Source of the DNA: QHWF01 sp036848175
GTDB taxonomy: Bacteria > Acidobacteriota > Vicinamibacteria > Vicinamibacterales > CAVVIG01
DNA: 64,000 nt
NCBI GenBank assembly: GCA_036848175.1
Contig: DAIUKO010000001.1
Coordinates: forward strand, 24,307 to 88,306
Direction of reading: 5' to 3'
Made by a program: the position numbers and the translations under genes. This document shows positions 48,387 to 56,769 of this stretch, piece by piece. Every line of letters starts with the position of its first letter. Position 1 is the stretch's first letter. The notes beneath the pieces were generated by a model, which saw only the letters and a list, made by a program, of their open reading frames with translations, made no database searches and had not been told where the DNA came from.

Positions 48387-49171
48387 ACCCATGGCTGGAA
48401 TACGTCCACGCGAATCCTGCGGCGGCGTCGCGGTTGTTCTGCTTTCCCTACGCCGGCGGCAGCGCCTCGATCTTTCGCGACTGGTACGGCGGTCCGCTGG
48501 CCGCGAGCGAGGTCTGCCCGATTCAATTGCCAGGACGTGAACGGCGTTTCAACGAGCGGCCCATCGACCGCATGCCGCGGCTTGCGAAAGCGATCGTCGA
48601 GCATCTCCCGCAGGACAAGCCGTTCGCGTTCTTCGGCCACAGCCTCGGCGCGCTCGTCGCGTTCGAAGTCGCACGCGAGTTGAGACGGCAGTCGAAGACG
48701 ATGCCTTTTCATCTGTTCGTGTCCGGCGCGCCGGCGCCGCAGCTGTGTCCTCACAAAGCGCCGCGGTTCAATCTCGGTCGTGACGCCTTCATCGCAGAGA
48801 TCCGCAAGCTCGGCGGCACGCCTGAAGAAGCGCTCCAGAGCGAGGAGCTGCTGGAATTGGTTCTTCCGGTGCTCCGCGGCGACTTCGCGGTGATCGACAC
48901 CTACGTGTGCCGCGACGAGCCGCCGCTGCCGTGCCCGATTACCGCGCTCGCCGGGACTCGCGACGAGGAGGTCGATCAGTTCGAAGTGATGGACTGGCGA
49001 TCGCAGACCGCGGATCGCTTCGACCTTCAGGTTTTCCCCGGCGATCACTTCTTCATCACCGAATTCGGGTCGCGGCTGCGGGAACTCATCGGCTCCGCGC
49101 TCGAGTCGGACATCTGCAGCTCTTGGCCAGCGTATAAGGAAGCCAAGGTGCCGCAGTACCTGCAACAGTGA
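48383..49171 (+). CDS. Type II thioesterase (editing)
   Basis: A 262-residue alpha/beta hydrolase of the RifR/GrsT type. The start FCFPYAGGSASIF, the nucleophile motif FFGHSLGALVAFE, PAPQLCPHKAPR in the lid region and a terminal GDHFFI with the catalytic His are all characteristic. These enzymes remove wrong or decarboxylated acyl groups from carrier domains and keep the assembly line running. The start is GTG 48383, whose bases overlap the stop of the NRPS (GTGA), so translation is coupled. It serves the whole NRPS/PKS line. Confidence 0.95.
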   Translation: MNPWLEYVHANPAAASRLFCFPYAGGSASIFRDWYGGPLAASEVCPIQLPGRERRFNERPIDRMPRLAKAIVEHLPQDKPFAFFGHSLGALVAFEVARELRRQSKTMPFHLFVSGAPAPQLCPHKAPRFNLGRDAFIAEIRKLGGTPEEALQSEELLELVLPVLRGDFAVIDTYVCRDEPPLPCPITALAGTRDEEVDQFEVMDWRSQTADRFDLQVFPGDHFFITEFGSRLRELIGSALESDICSSWPAYKEAKVPQYLQQ

Positions 49172-49222
49172 GCGCGACCACGGTCGATCGCTGCCGCGCA
49201 CGATCGCGGCAAGGACGTGGAC

Positions 49223-49660
49223 ATGACCTTTGAGCTGATCGCGCTGCTCTGCACAGCGTTCTTCGCCAGCGCGTGTGTATACGTCAGCTTCGTGGAGCAG
49301 CCGGCCCGTCTGGCATGCTCGACCGACGCGGCGATCGCCGAGTGGCGAACGAGCTTCAAACGGGCGGCCATGATGCAGATCGGGTTGGTCGTGATCGGCG
49401 CGCTCGCTGCCGTTGCGGCCGTCGTCGCGGGTCAGGGTCCGCTCGTTCTCCTCGGCGGCCTTCTTCTCGTGCTGATGTTTCCCTACACGCTGATCGTGAT
49501 CCTGCCCGTCAACCGACTGCTGCTCGACACGACGCGGCCGGTGGACGCGACCACCGACGCTCTGCTCCGGAAATGGGGACGGCTGCACCATGGAAGAACC
49601 GTTGGCAGCCTGGCCGCGCTGGCTATCCTCACCATCGACATCCTCCTCCGCATCGCCTGA
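49223..49660 (+). CDS. DUF1772-family membrane protein
   Basis: A 145-residue protein with four hydrophobic segments: LIALLCTAFFASACVYVSFV, IGLVVIGALAAVAAVVA, PLVLLGGLLLVLMFPYTLIVI and VGSLAALAILTIDILL. Conserved family features are VEQPARLAC in the first loop, SFKRAAMMQ before helix 2 and a C-terminal WGRLHHGRTVGS. DUF1772 includes anthrone-oxygenase-like proteins, but most bacterial members have no known role. AAGGA at 49211-49215 favours ATG 49223 over the in-frame GTG 49217. It lies 51 bp after the type II thioesterase and may be the last gene of the operon or just a neighbour. Confidence 0.75.
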   Translation: MTFELIALLCTAFFASACVYVSFVEQPARLACSTDAAIAEWRTSFKRAAMMQIGLVVIGALAAVAAVVAGQGPLVLLGGLLLVLMFPYTLIVILPVNRLLLDTTRPVDATTDALLRKWGRLHHGRTVGSLAALAILTIDILLRIA

Positions 49661-49770
49661 ACGGCCGCCGCGCAGACCATTTCACCTCGTCCGGGGTCTA
49701 TAGGTGACAGCGGCGAGGCCTCCCGCAAGCTTTTCGAGCGGCGGCGTTCTACCCAAGAAGGAGAAAAACT

Positions 49771-50901
49771 ATGGCCTCGCATCGCTTGTCGTTCGCCGGG
49801 TGTATCCGTTCGTTCAGCATCGCCGCGCTCGTGGTCTTCGTTCTCGTCTGGAGCGCCTCGCGCGGGTCGACCGCGCTCGCCGCTTCCGAACAGCCTGCGC
49901 AGACTCCAGTCGCCACCCTGGCGCCGGGCTTCACGCTCGAAGGTCCCTTCACGCACGCCAATCTCACCGTCTACGTCGTCCGCGGCTCGACGAGCGACGC
50001 CCGCGAGTACATCACGCTCGACGAAGGACTCGGCGCACGTACGGTCGCCGTGCGTGAGAAGACGCAAGCGGGTCAGGACCGTTCGGAAGTGAACATGCTC
50101 GAAATCGAGAATCGATCGGACAAATGGCTCTTCCTCCAGGCCGGCGACATCGTCAAGGGCGGCAAGCAGGATCGCACCATCATGACGGACCTGACGCTCG
50201 CGCCGCGTTCAGGGCCGCAGCCGATCGAAGCGTTCTGCGTGGAGCACGGCCGATGGACGCCCAGCGCGAGCGGTCTGGCGTTCAGCGGCAACCCCGGCAT
50301 CGTCGCCGGCACCAGGCTCAAGATGGCGATCCAGGGTGAAAAGAGCCAGCCGCGTGTCTGGCAGGAGGTCGCGAATGCGGAAGGGCGCGCTGTCAAGGCC
50401 GCCCGGGCCGCAGGTGCGCCTATCGCCGCCGACGCGGTCGCGCTCTCGAGCACGGGCACGTACAACGCGATTGCCGAGAACAAGACGTTGAGCACCAACC
50501 GCGAGGCTTACGTCACCGCGCTGCTCCCACAGATTCGGAAACACTCGAACGCCATCGGCATGGCGGTCGCGATCAACGGCAAGGTGACATCGGCCGACGT
50601 GTACGCGTCGCCGGCGCTCTTTCAACGGTTGTCGGGGAAGCTGCTCGGTTCGTACGCGCTCGAAGGGCTGCTGGCGCGAGACGCCGCGCAGCAGGCGACG
50701 GCGCCGACCAAGCAACAGGTGATCGCGTTTCTGTCAAAGCCGTCGGCCGCCCGCGCCGCCAGCGAGACGGTCGGCAAGTCGATGCAGCGCTCGACGCGCG
50801 AGACAGACGAGATGGTGATGTACGAGTACGGCCAGATCGCGTCGCCGGCGAGCGCGAAGAACAAGGTGGCCGTCGTCCATCAGAGCTACTTGAAGAAGTA
50901 G
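49771..50901 (+). CDS. Exported ARPP-1-type (DUF6569-like) protein
   Basis: A 376-residue protein with an N-terminal signal sequence (hydrophobic stretch FSIAALVVFVLVWSA, possible cleavage near ALAAS). The body carries the hallmark of the ARPP-1 family: IENRSDKWLFLQAGDIVKGG followed by KQDRTIMTDL and FCVEHGRW. The family was defined by genomic association with ADP-ribosylglycohydrolase-type and rhodanese-phosphatase genes; its biochemical role is not established. AAGGAG at about 49758 gives a strong ribosome binding site for ATG 49771. It is separated from the biosynthetic operon by 110 bp and convergent with the next gene, so it is probably its own unit. Confidence 0.75.
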   Translation: MASHRLSFAGCIRSFSIAALVVFVLVWSASRGSTALAASEQPAQTPVATLAPGFTLEGPFTHANLTVYVVRGSTSDAREYITLDEGLGARTVAVREKTQAGQDRSEVNMLEIENRSDKWLFLQAGDIVKGGKQDRTIMTDLTLAPRSGPQPIEAFCVEHGRWTPSASGLAFSGNPGIVAGTRLKMAIQGEKSQPRVWQEVANAEGRAVKAARAAGAPIAADAVALSSTGTYNAIAENKTLSTNREAYVTALLPQIRKHSNAIGMAVAINGKVTSADVYASPALFQRLSGKLLGSYALEGLLARDAAQQATAPTKQQVIAFLSKPSAARAASETVGKSMQRSTRETDEMVMYEYGQIASPASAKNKVAVVHQSYLKK

Positions 50902-50906
50902 ACGGA

Positions 50907-50941
50907 GACTCTCCACCACGGGTCCGCCGTGGTGGAGAGTC
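50907..50941. terminator. Perfect 15-bp hairpin between convergent genes
   Basis: The arm GACTCTCCACCACGG (50907-50921), loop GTCCG and perfectly complementary arm (50927-50941) start 6 bp after the ARPP-1 stop and lie before the globin-like stop on the other strand. The position fits a bidirectional terminator. No T-run follows on either side, and the same palindrome occurs at the 42937 gap inside an operon, so it may instead be a REP-like repeat. Confidence 0.5.
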
Positions 50942-50958
50942 AGACTCGCGCGTCGCGG

Positions 50959-51477
50959 TTACTTGTCGCGGACGCCGCCGCGATAGCGATTGAGGACGTC
51001 GGCGACGGCCTGGATGTCGGACGCGGCGACGCCGGCCTGCGCCGCTGTCTGGCCGACGATGGCGATGAACTTGTCGACGACGCGATCCGGAATGTTCAAG
51101 CCGCGGTGAATATTCGACATCGAGCTCCGGCACTGGTGGCCGTCCTTCAGAATGGCGCCGTTGTGCGGAGACGAGCCGCCGAGGTCGTGATCGAGCAGCA
51201 TCGCGAGACACTGCTCGATGTCGTCCGGCGTCTCGGTGAGGTTCGTGAAGAACGAGGCGATCTCCGGATCGCTGAGCAGCGCCGGCACGGCGAGGTTCTC
51301 GAGGAACGAGAGAATGCCGGGGAATCCTCCGAGGCGCGCCGCGACGCCGTTTTGGCCTCCGTCGCTGCCCGCGGCCGAAACCGCCGGCGATGTGGCCATC
51401 ACCGTCGCGACCGCCAACCCGGCAGCGATCGCGAATGCGGCAAGACTCTTCCGGTACGTGCTCAAAGCGGTTGTCAT
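50959..51477 (-). CDS. Exported truncated-globin-like protein
   Basis: 172 residues. A signal-like N-terminus (SLAAFAIAAGLAVATVM, then SPAVSAAG) precedes a domain resembling group I truncated haemoglobins: ARLGGFPGILSFLENL, LLSDPEIASFF, a central LGGSSPHNGAILKDGHQC, and IHRGLNIPDRVVDKFIAIV, where the His would be the proximal haem ligand. Truncated globins bind O2, NO or other ligands and are usually cytoplasmic; an exported one is uncommon. Two Cys (EQCLAML and GHQC) could form a disulfide. AAGGAG nine bases upstream supports ATG 51477; an in-frame ATG at 51510 overlaps the upstream gene stop (ATGA), so the two genes are probably coupled. Confidence 0.7.
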   Translation of the reverse strand: MTTALSTYRKSLAAFAIAAGLAVATVMATSPAVSAAGSDGGQNGVAARLGGFPGILSFLENLAVPALLSDPEIASFFTNLTETPDDIEQCLAMLLDHDLGGSSPHNGAILKDGHQCRSSMSNIHRGLNIPDRVVDKFIAIVGQTAAQAGVAASDIQAVADVLNRYRGGVRDK

Positions 51478-51506
51478 GTCCTTCGTCTCCTTTTTCATCG
51501 ATCCGT

Positions 51507-52163
51507 TCATCCAATCGCGACGTAGTGCTCGCGCAGCACGACGCCTCGTTCCGGCAGCACCATCGCCGACACCTCGGCGATGTAATCGCTGAAGCGATAC
51601 GTCACGTAGATCGGCGCACGCACATCCCACTCGCCTGTCGGGGTGGACTGGGAAGCGGGCGTGCCGAGGGTCGTGGTCAACACTCCTGCCTGCGCCATGA
51701 AGCGCCGACGCGCGGCGCGCGGCTCCAGGCTCGTTGACAGCGTCGTGAGATTGACGAGGCGGTGATCGGCGAGGCGGAACCCGAAAGCGACCTCGTCGAA
51801 CGTCGCATCCGCGCCCGGCCGCAGCGCACCGGCCGGCACCGCGTCGCACTTGAGCAGCGAATCGTTCCGGCTGCGCTCGCACGCGATCCCGTGCGCCCGC
51901 GCCCACGCGCGCACCTCGTCGAGCGACGTCTTCTCGAACGCGAAGCCGAACGCCGGCCGCGCCGGCGCGGGATCGGCGCCGCGCAGCTTGTGCAGCGCCT
52001 GGTTTCGCGCCTGTTCCACCTGTTCCGGCGTGACCCGCGCGACCGGGCACGCCCCGACGCGCAGGAGCACCGACCGAAACACCGGCATGTGCATCGCGCC
52101 GATGATCGCCGTCGATCCGAGCGCCATCGCGACGGCGCGCGTCGCCCATCTCCAGCCCTCCAT
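51507..52163 (-). CDS. Hypothetical membrane-anchored protein
   Basis: 218 residues, not recognised. It has one N-terminal hydrophobic segment (AVAMALGSTAIIGAMHM), so it is probably an anchored periplasmic protein. The mature part has a Cys near the N-terminus (GACPVARVT), a second Cys pair region (GIACERSRNDSLLKC), and a beta-rich C-terminal half (VRAPIYVTYRFSDYIAEVSAMVL). GGAGG five bases before ATG 52163 supports the start; GTG 52169 is the longer alternative. Its TGA overlaps an in-frame ATG of the globin-like gene, so the two are likely one transcript and perhaps functional partners. Confidence 0.6.
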   Translation of the reverse strand: MEGWRWATRAVAMALGSTAIIGAMHMPVFRSVLLRVGACPVARVTPEQVEQARNQALHKLRGADPAPARPAFGFAFEKTSLDEVRAWARAHGIACERSRNDSLLKCDAVPAGALRPGADATFDEVAFGFRLADHRLVNLTTLSTSLEPRAARRRFMAQAGVLTTTLGTPASQSTPTGEWDVRAPIYVTYRFSDYIAEVSAMVLPERGVVLREHYVAIG

Positions 52164-52280
52164 GCCCACCTCCAGTCCCGCCTCTAATTACGCTGGATCC
52201 CGGTGATCGGATGGATGAGCGAAGCGGTAATATCTGCCGCAGCCAGCTCGCATCCGTCGCTTCGCCGCAAGGAGAAGACC

Positions 52281-55200
52281 ATGAGTGGAGTCACTGTCGC
52301 TCGCCTCTGGGTCGGTCTCGCGCTCCTCGCCCTCCTCCCCTCGATCGCATCCGCGCAGAGCACCATCGCCGGCGTGGTCAAGGACACGTCCGGCGCAGTC
52401 TTGCCCGGCGTCACCGTCGAAGCGGCGAGTCCCGTCCTCATCGAGCGGGTTCGCAGCGCGGTGACGGACGGGGACGGACGCTACTCCATCGTGGCGCTCA
52501 GGCCAGGCACCTACGAGATCACGTTCACGCTCACCGGCTTCAGCGCCTTCAAGCGCGACGGCGTCATCGTGCCGGCCGATACGACGGTGCCGGTCAACGT
52601 GGAGCTCCGGGTCGGATCGCTGCAGGAGACGGTGACGGTGTCCGGCGAATCACCGGTCGTGGACATTCAGAACGTGTCGCGGCAGCAGATCGTGACGCGC
52701 GATCTGATGGACACGATTCCGAGCGCGAGGAACATTCAGTCGGTCGGTTCGCTGGTGCCCGGCATCCGGCTCAACGTGCCGGACGTCGGCGGCGCGCAGC
52801 AGACCGAGCAGACCTACATGGCCGTGCACGGCAACACGTCGCTCCACAACACGATCCTGCTCGACGGGATGCCGGCGCAGACCAATCTGAGCGACGGCCA
52901 GGTGCAGAACTACATCGACAACGCGCTCATCGCCGAAGCGACCTATCAGACGAGCGGCGTGTCGGCCGAGTCGTCGGCGGGCGGCGTGCGGCTCAACCTG
53001 ATCCCGAAGGACGGCGGCAACACGCTGCACGGGTCCGGCTTCTTCGGCGGCTCATCGGACAACTGGCATCTGCAGTCGACGAACCTCGACGACGACCTGC
53101 GAGCGAGAGGGTTGACGACCGGCGCGCGCGTGCAGCATCTCAACGACTTCAATGGATCGGCGGGCGGCCCGATCGTCAAGGACAAGTTGTGGTGGTTCGG
53201 CTCGCTTCGCCACCAGGAAACGTACGTGCAGATTCCGAATACGTTCAAGAACGACGGCTCGCCGGGCATCGACGATGCGTGGATCAACAGCTTCGTCGTA
53301 CGCGGCACGTGGCAGGCGACGCCGCGCAACAAGCTCGCGGTTACCTATCAGCGGAACTACAAGTGGAAGATCCACGAGATCGTCGGCGGCGGCCAGGAAG
53401 GGCTGCCGATCTTTCCGGAGCAGACGGCAGGCTATCGCGAGCCCGTTCTGTATTACATCGCGCAGGCGAAGTGGACCTCGCCGATCACGAACCGGCTCCT
53501 GATGGAGGTCGGCTATTCGGGCGACATCCTTCATTACTCGGACGTCTATCAGCCGGGAACCGGGCAGCAGCGCGGCACGGCGGCCTGGTTCGGCAGCGCG
53601 TCGCGCCTCGACACGATCGCCGGCGGCACACTGGTGCGCACGGGCGTCGGTCAGCTCACGCAGCTGAACACGCCTGACCAGCACTCCGCGGTCGCCTCGA
53701 TCGCGTACGTGACGGGCACCCACAACATCAGGACCGGTCTGCTGTGGGCGTGGGGAAACAATCCGTCCGTGCTCGACATGAACGCGGACCTGTATCAGAT
53801 CTATCAGGGCGGCACGTTCACCAACGGCGTGTATACGCTCGGCCGTCCGGTGCAGATTCGCGCCTACAACACGCCAATCATCCGCTCGCCTCAATTGAGA
53901 GCGAACGTCGGCGCGTATGCGCAGGATCAGTGGGTGATCGACCGGTTCACCGTCACCTACGGGATCCGCTTCGAGTTCCTCGAGGAGCAGATCGCCGCGC
54001 AGCACCGCGACGCCGGCCGCTTCGCGCCCGCCCAGGACTACGCGGCGATCAACTGCGACACGATGCCCGGCATGACGTGCTGGCCGTCGTGGTCGCCTCG
54101 CCTCGGGGTCGCCTACGATCTCTTCGGCAACGGCAAGACGGCGCTGAAGGCGAACTTCGGGAAGTACATGACTCCGGACGTCAGCACGTTCGCGAACCTC
54201 TTCAACCCGGTTGCGACCTTCACCGACACACGGACCTGGACCGACGCCGATCTCGGCGGCCGCGGTCTCCCGACCAACGGCGACGGCATCGCGCAGGACA
54301 ACGAAATCGGTCCGAGCAACAATCCGAACTTCGGCAAGATCACGAACCGCTCGCTCGATTCGGACTTCAAGCGCGAATACAACCTGCAGTACGGCGCCGG
54401 AATTCAACACGAGCTGAGGACTGGCGTTGCCGTCAACTTCAACTGGTTCAGACGCCAGATCTTCAACACCGCGTACACGCGGAATCGCGCGGTCGATCCG
54501 TCGAGCGACTGGACCACGACGACCGTGGTCAATCCGCTCGATGGCGAATCGATCGCGGTCTACCAGATCAATCAGAACAAGAACGGAATCGCGCCGGACC
54601 TGTTCCTGAGCAACATGCTCGATACGGGCCTGCGTCAGAACACCTACACCGGCTTCGAGCTCGGCGCGAACGCCCGACTGCCGCGGCGGACGCTGGTGTT
54701 CGGCGGCTGGACGATGGAGCGCGCGGTCGACATCGACTGCACGATGAACACCGCGAACGCGTCGGCCACCTTGAACAGTCCGAACACGCTGCGGTTCTGC
54801 GATCAGTCAGGTTCGCTCTACCAGAATCTCGGGCGCAGCGCGTCGATCCCGTTCCAGCACGGGTTCAAGCTCAATGGCAACCTGCCGCTCTGGTATGGAT
54901 TCGAGGTCAGCGCGTCGCTGCAAAGCTATTCCGGCGCGATCAAGGCGACCACCGGCGGCGTCAGTTGGACGATCAATCGCGGCACCACGCGCTATCCGAC
55001 CGACTGTACGGTCGCTGGCTGCACGCCGGGCGCGATCGTCCTACCGTCGCGATTCGCCGGCGATCCGGCGGTGACGGTGCAGCTGGCGTCGCCCGGCACG
55101 CGCTACGAGCCTCGGTGGAACCAGCTCGATTTCGGGGTCAGACGGAATTTCCGATTCGCGCACGGCGTGACCGTGCAGGGTCAGATCGATCTGTTCAATG

Positions 55201-55349
55201 CCCTGAACGCGAACCCGGTGCTGACCGAAGGCACCTCGCTCAGTACGACCGTCACGCCGTTCCTGTCGTCGGATCCGAACGCCGGCGGGACGCCGACGAC
55301 GATCCTGCAGCCGCGGATCATCCGGCTCGCGGCGCAATTACGGTTCTGA
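52281..55349 (+). CDS. TonB-dependent receptor, Oar-like, with carboxypeptidase-regulatory N-domain
   Basis: A 1022-residue outer-membrane protein. A signal peptide (LWVGLALLALLPSIASA, cleaved before QSTIAG) is followed by a carboxypeptidase-regulatory-like beta domain (IAGVVKDTSGAVLPGVTV to about residue 110). A plug follows (ETVTVSGESPVVD, residues 115-250, with NTILLDGMPAQ), then a long beta-barrel ending in the typical outer-membrane terminus RIIRLAAQLRF with C-terminal Phe. These Oar-like receptors are abundant in Acidobacteriota and import large substrates using TonB energy; the ligand is unknown. AAGGAG at 52269-52274 gives a clear start at ATG 52281. No TonB box is obvious by eye. It is not clearly linked to the biosynthetic operon, being 3 kb away behind opposite-strand genes. 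Confidence 0.92.
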   Translation: MSGVTVARLWVGLALLALLPSIASAQSTIAGVVKDTSGAVLPGVTVEAASPVLIERVRSAVTDGDGRYSIVALRPGTYEITFTLTGFSAFKRDGVIVPADTTVPVNVELRVGSLQETVTVSGESPVVDIQNVSRQQIVTRDLMDTIPSARNIQSVGSLVPGIRLNVPDVGGAQQTEQTYMAVHGNTSLHNTILLDGMPAQTNLSDGQVQNYIDNALIAEATYQTSGVSAESSAGGVRLNLIPKDGGNTLHGSGFFGGSSDNWHLQSTNLDDDLRARGLTTGARVQHLNDFNGSAGGPIVKDKLWWFGSLRHQETYVQIPNTFKNDGSPGIDDAWINSFVVRGTWQATPRNKLAVTYQRNYKWKIHEIVGGGQEGLPIFPEQTAGYREPVLYYIAQAKWTSPITNRLLMEVGYSGDILHYSDVYQPGTGQQRGTAAWFGSASRLDTIAGGTLVRTGVGQLTQLNTPDQHSAVASIAYVTGTHNIRTGLLWAWGNNPSVLDMNADLYQIYQGGTFTNGVYTLGRPVQIRAYNTPIIRSPQLRANVGAYAQDQWVIDRFTVTYGIRFEFLEEQIAAQHRDAGRFAPAQDYAAINCDTMPGMTCWPSWSPRLGVAYDLFGNGKTALKANFGKYMTPDVSTFANLFNPVATFTDTRTWTDADLGGRGLPTNGDGIAQDNEIGPSNNPNFGKITNRSLDSDFKREYNLQYGAGIQHELRTGVAVNFNWFRRQIFNTAYTRNRAVDPSSDWTTTTVVNPLDGESIAVYQINQNKNGIAPDLFLSNMLDTGLRQNTYTGFELGANARLPRRTLVFGGWTMERAVDIDCTMNTANASATLNSPNTLRFCDQSGSLYQNLGRSASIPFQHGFKLNGNLPLWYGFEVSASLQSYSGAIKATTGGVSWTINRGTTRYPTDCTVAGCTPGAIVLPSRFAGDPAVTVQLASPGTRYEPRWNQLDFGVRRNFRFAHGVTVQGQIDLFNALNANPVLTEGTSLSTTVTPFLSSDPNAGGTPTTILQPRIIRLAAQLRF

Positions 55350-55352
55350 GAA

Positions 55353-55406
55353 ACACAGAGGACACGGAGAACACAAAGGACACAGAGGACACAAAGGGCA
55401 CAAAGG
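55353..55406. repeat. Six-unit 9-bp purine-rich tandem repeat
   Basis: Six consecutive 9-bp units of the form ACACARAGG (units start at 55353, 55362, 55371, 55380, 55389 and 55398, some with one or two changes). They fill the space between the receptor stop and the convergent PHP-protein stop. No stem-loop is present, so this is not a hairpin terminator. Arrays of this kind are common low-complexity intergenic sequences. Confidence 0.85.
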
Positions 55407-55413
55407 AAGCCGC

Positions 55414-56439
55414 TCAGCGGCTGACGGGCTGCGTCCAGGCGACGTGGCCGTTCGAGTCGAAGATTTTGGCGCGAACGTACTTCTCGTTGCCGGTGAAGGT
55501 ATAGGTCGCCGGACTCGAGATCGCTTCCTTCAAGACGCGGCCGTTGGCGCCAATGAACTCGACGCGATACTTCCTCGCCGGCAGCTCGTTGATCGTGATG
55601 GTGATCTCTTTGGCGGTGACCTGGTAGTCGCTCAGTTCGACACCGGTCGACGCGTAGAAATCGCCGCGCTCGAGCGCTTCGACGATCGCCCGCGGCGCGA
55701 GACGTTCGGCCCTCACGAAGATCCAGCCTCGCCCCGGCCCGGCGACGTCCGGATTGCCCGGCTGCTTGAAGACGTGCGCGTCGTCGTCGGCGATGCCGTA
55801 CATGATCTTGCCGCTCGAGAGCAGGCGGTCCCAGACTTCTTCCATGCCGGGCACTCCGCCGCCGCCCACGTTGTTCACCAGCGGATGGCCGTTGTAGATC
55901 TCGAACAGGTTGACGCGTTCGAGGCGCTGGAGATCGGCGCCTGCGATCGCCCAGTTGAAGTTGGGATGGTTCACGTGCGGCACGCCGTCGGCGGCGCGAA
56001 TGGCGTCGACGTTCCGCTGGATGACGTCGAGGGTCGAATATCCGTGCTGCGGCTCGACCCGGCTCGTGAGGTCCAGACCGTTGATGTGAATCGGCTTGCC
56101 GTCGAGCACGTCGGTGACTTCCTCGCCCTTGACGACCAGAAACTGATCGTCGAGGCCGTGCACGGCGTTGAGTGCATCGACGCTGGTCAGCACGTTGTGA
56201 TCGCTCAACACCAGGAATCGATAGCCGTGATCGCGATACCAGCGGACGACCTCGTCGGGCGTCGAATCGCCGTCGCTGTTGACCGTATGCGTGTGGGTAT
56301 TGCCTTTGTACCAGTGGCCTCCAGCAGTCGGCTTGGCATCGGCGAATCCGGGGAGCGTTCGGAAGGCCCAGGTCATGCCGCCCAGCGCACAGACGGCGAC
56401 AAAGACCGCGGGCCTCGTGAACGCGCGCGTTCGTTCCAT
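55414..56439 (-). CDS. Exported PHP-domain metallohydrolase (CehA/McbA type)
   Basis: A 341-residue protein with an N-terminal hydrophobic export segment (AVFVAVCALGGMTWAF) and a PHP-type metal site. Ligand motifs are visible in order: GNTHTHTVNSDGD, VLSDHN, KGEEVT, HVNHPN and IADDDAHVF. This matches the CehA/McbA subgroup, known from carbaryl hydrolysis and bacterial phosphoesterase-like enzymes. The last 80 residues form a beta-rich extra domain (YQVTAKEITITINEL). It probably acts in the periplasm on phosphoester or related bonds; the substrate is unknown. It is divergent from the ATPase/TPR gene and convergent with the receptor. Confidence 0.82.
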   Translation of the reverse strand: MERTRAFTRPAVFVAVCALGGMTWAFRTLPGFADAKPTAGGHWYKGNTHTHTVNSDGDSTPDEVVRWYRDHGYRFLVLSDHNVLTSVDALNAVHGLDDQFLVVKGEEVTDVLDGKPIHINGLDLTSRVEPQHGYSTLDVIQRNVDAIRAADGVPHVNHPNFNWAIAGADLQRLERVNLFEIYNGHPLVNNVGGGGVPGMEEVWDRLLSSGKIMYGIADDDAHVFKQPGNPDVAGPGRGWIFVRAERLAPRAIVEALERGDFYASTGVELSDYQVTAKEITITINELPARKYRVEFIGANGRVLKEAISSPATYTFTGNEKYVRAKIFDSNGHVAWTQPVSR

Positions 56440-56769
56440 TTCGTCAGCCTTGGGTACGGCTTGTCAGCAAAAGTGTGTTCGAGGGTGTCCCGTGGTGTCG
56501 GAACTGCCGTATAACCGATCGAGCATAACCGATGTCACGGCCCCACGGTCTCAGGTGTTCACAAATTGACAAAGAATCAACGCGGGACGTCGTCGCCGGT
56601 CCCATTCGCAGGCCCGCGAAGGCCTGCGGCTAACCCATTTGGGCCGACGTTGAGCAGCGAGTGCGACACCGTTCGCCGGGTTGTCGTTCACATACTTGGC
56701 CGCGAGGGAGTGACGGCGGGGTGACGTCAGGATGACCGTCACCTCGAGCGCCAAGGATGATGCGCCATA
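56440..56769. promoter_or_regulatory. Divergent intergenic region upstream of PHP and ATPase genes
   Basis: A 330-bp non-coding stretch. A direct repeat ATAACCGAT occurs at 56511-56519 and 56525-56533 and could be an operator for either gene. A hairpin CGCAGGCC, loop CGCGAA, GGCCTGCG lies at 56607-56628. No convincing -35/-10 pair was identified. Nothing else is seen. Confidence 0.3.

Noticed and set aside
50907..50941. A confident intrinsic terminator
   Set aside because: The stem is ideal but no T-run follows, and a copy sits inside an operon. It is kept as a moderate-confidence call only.
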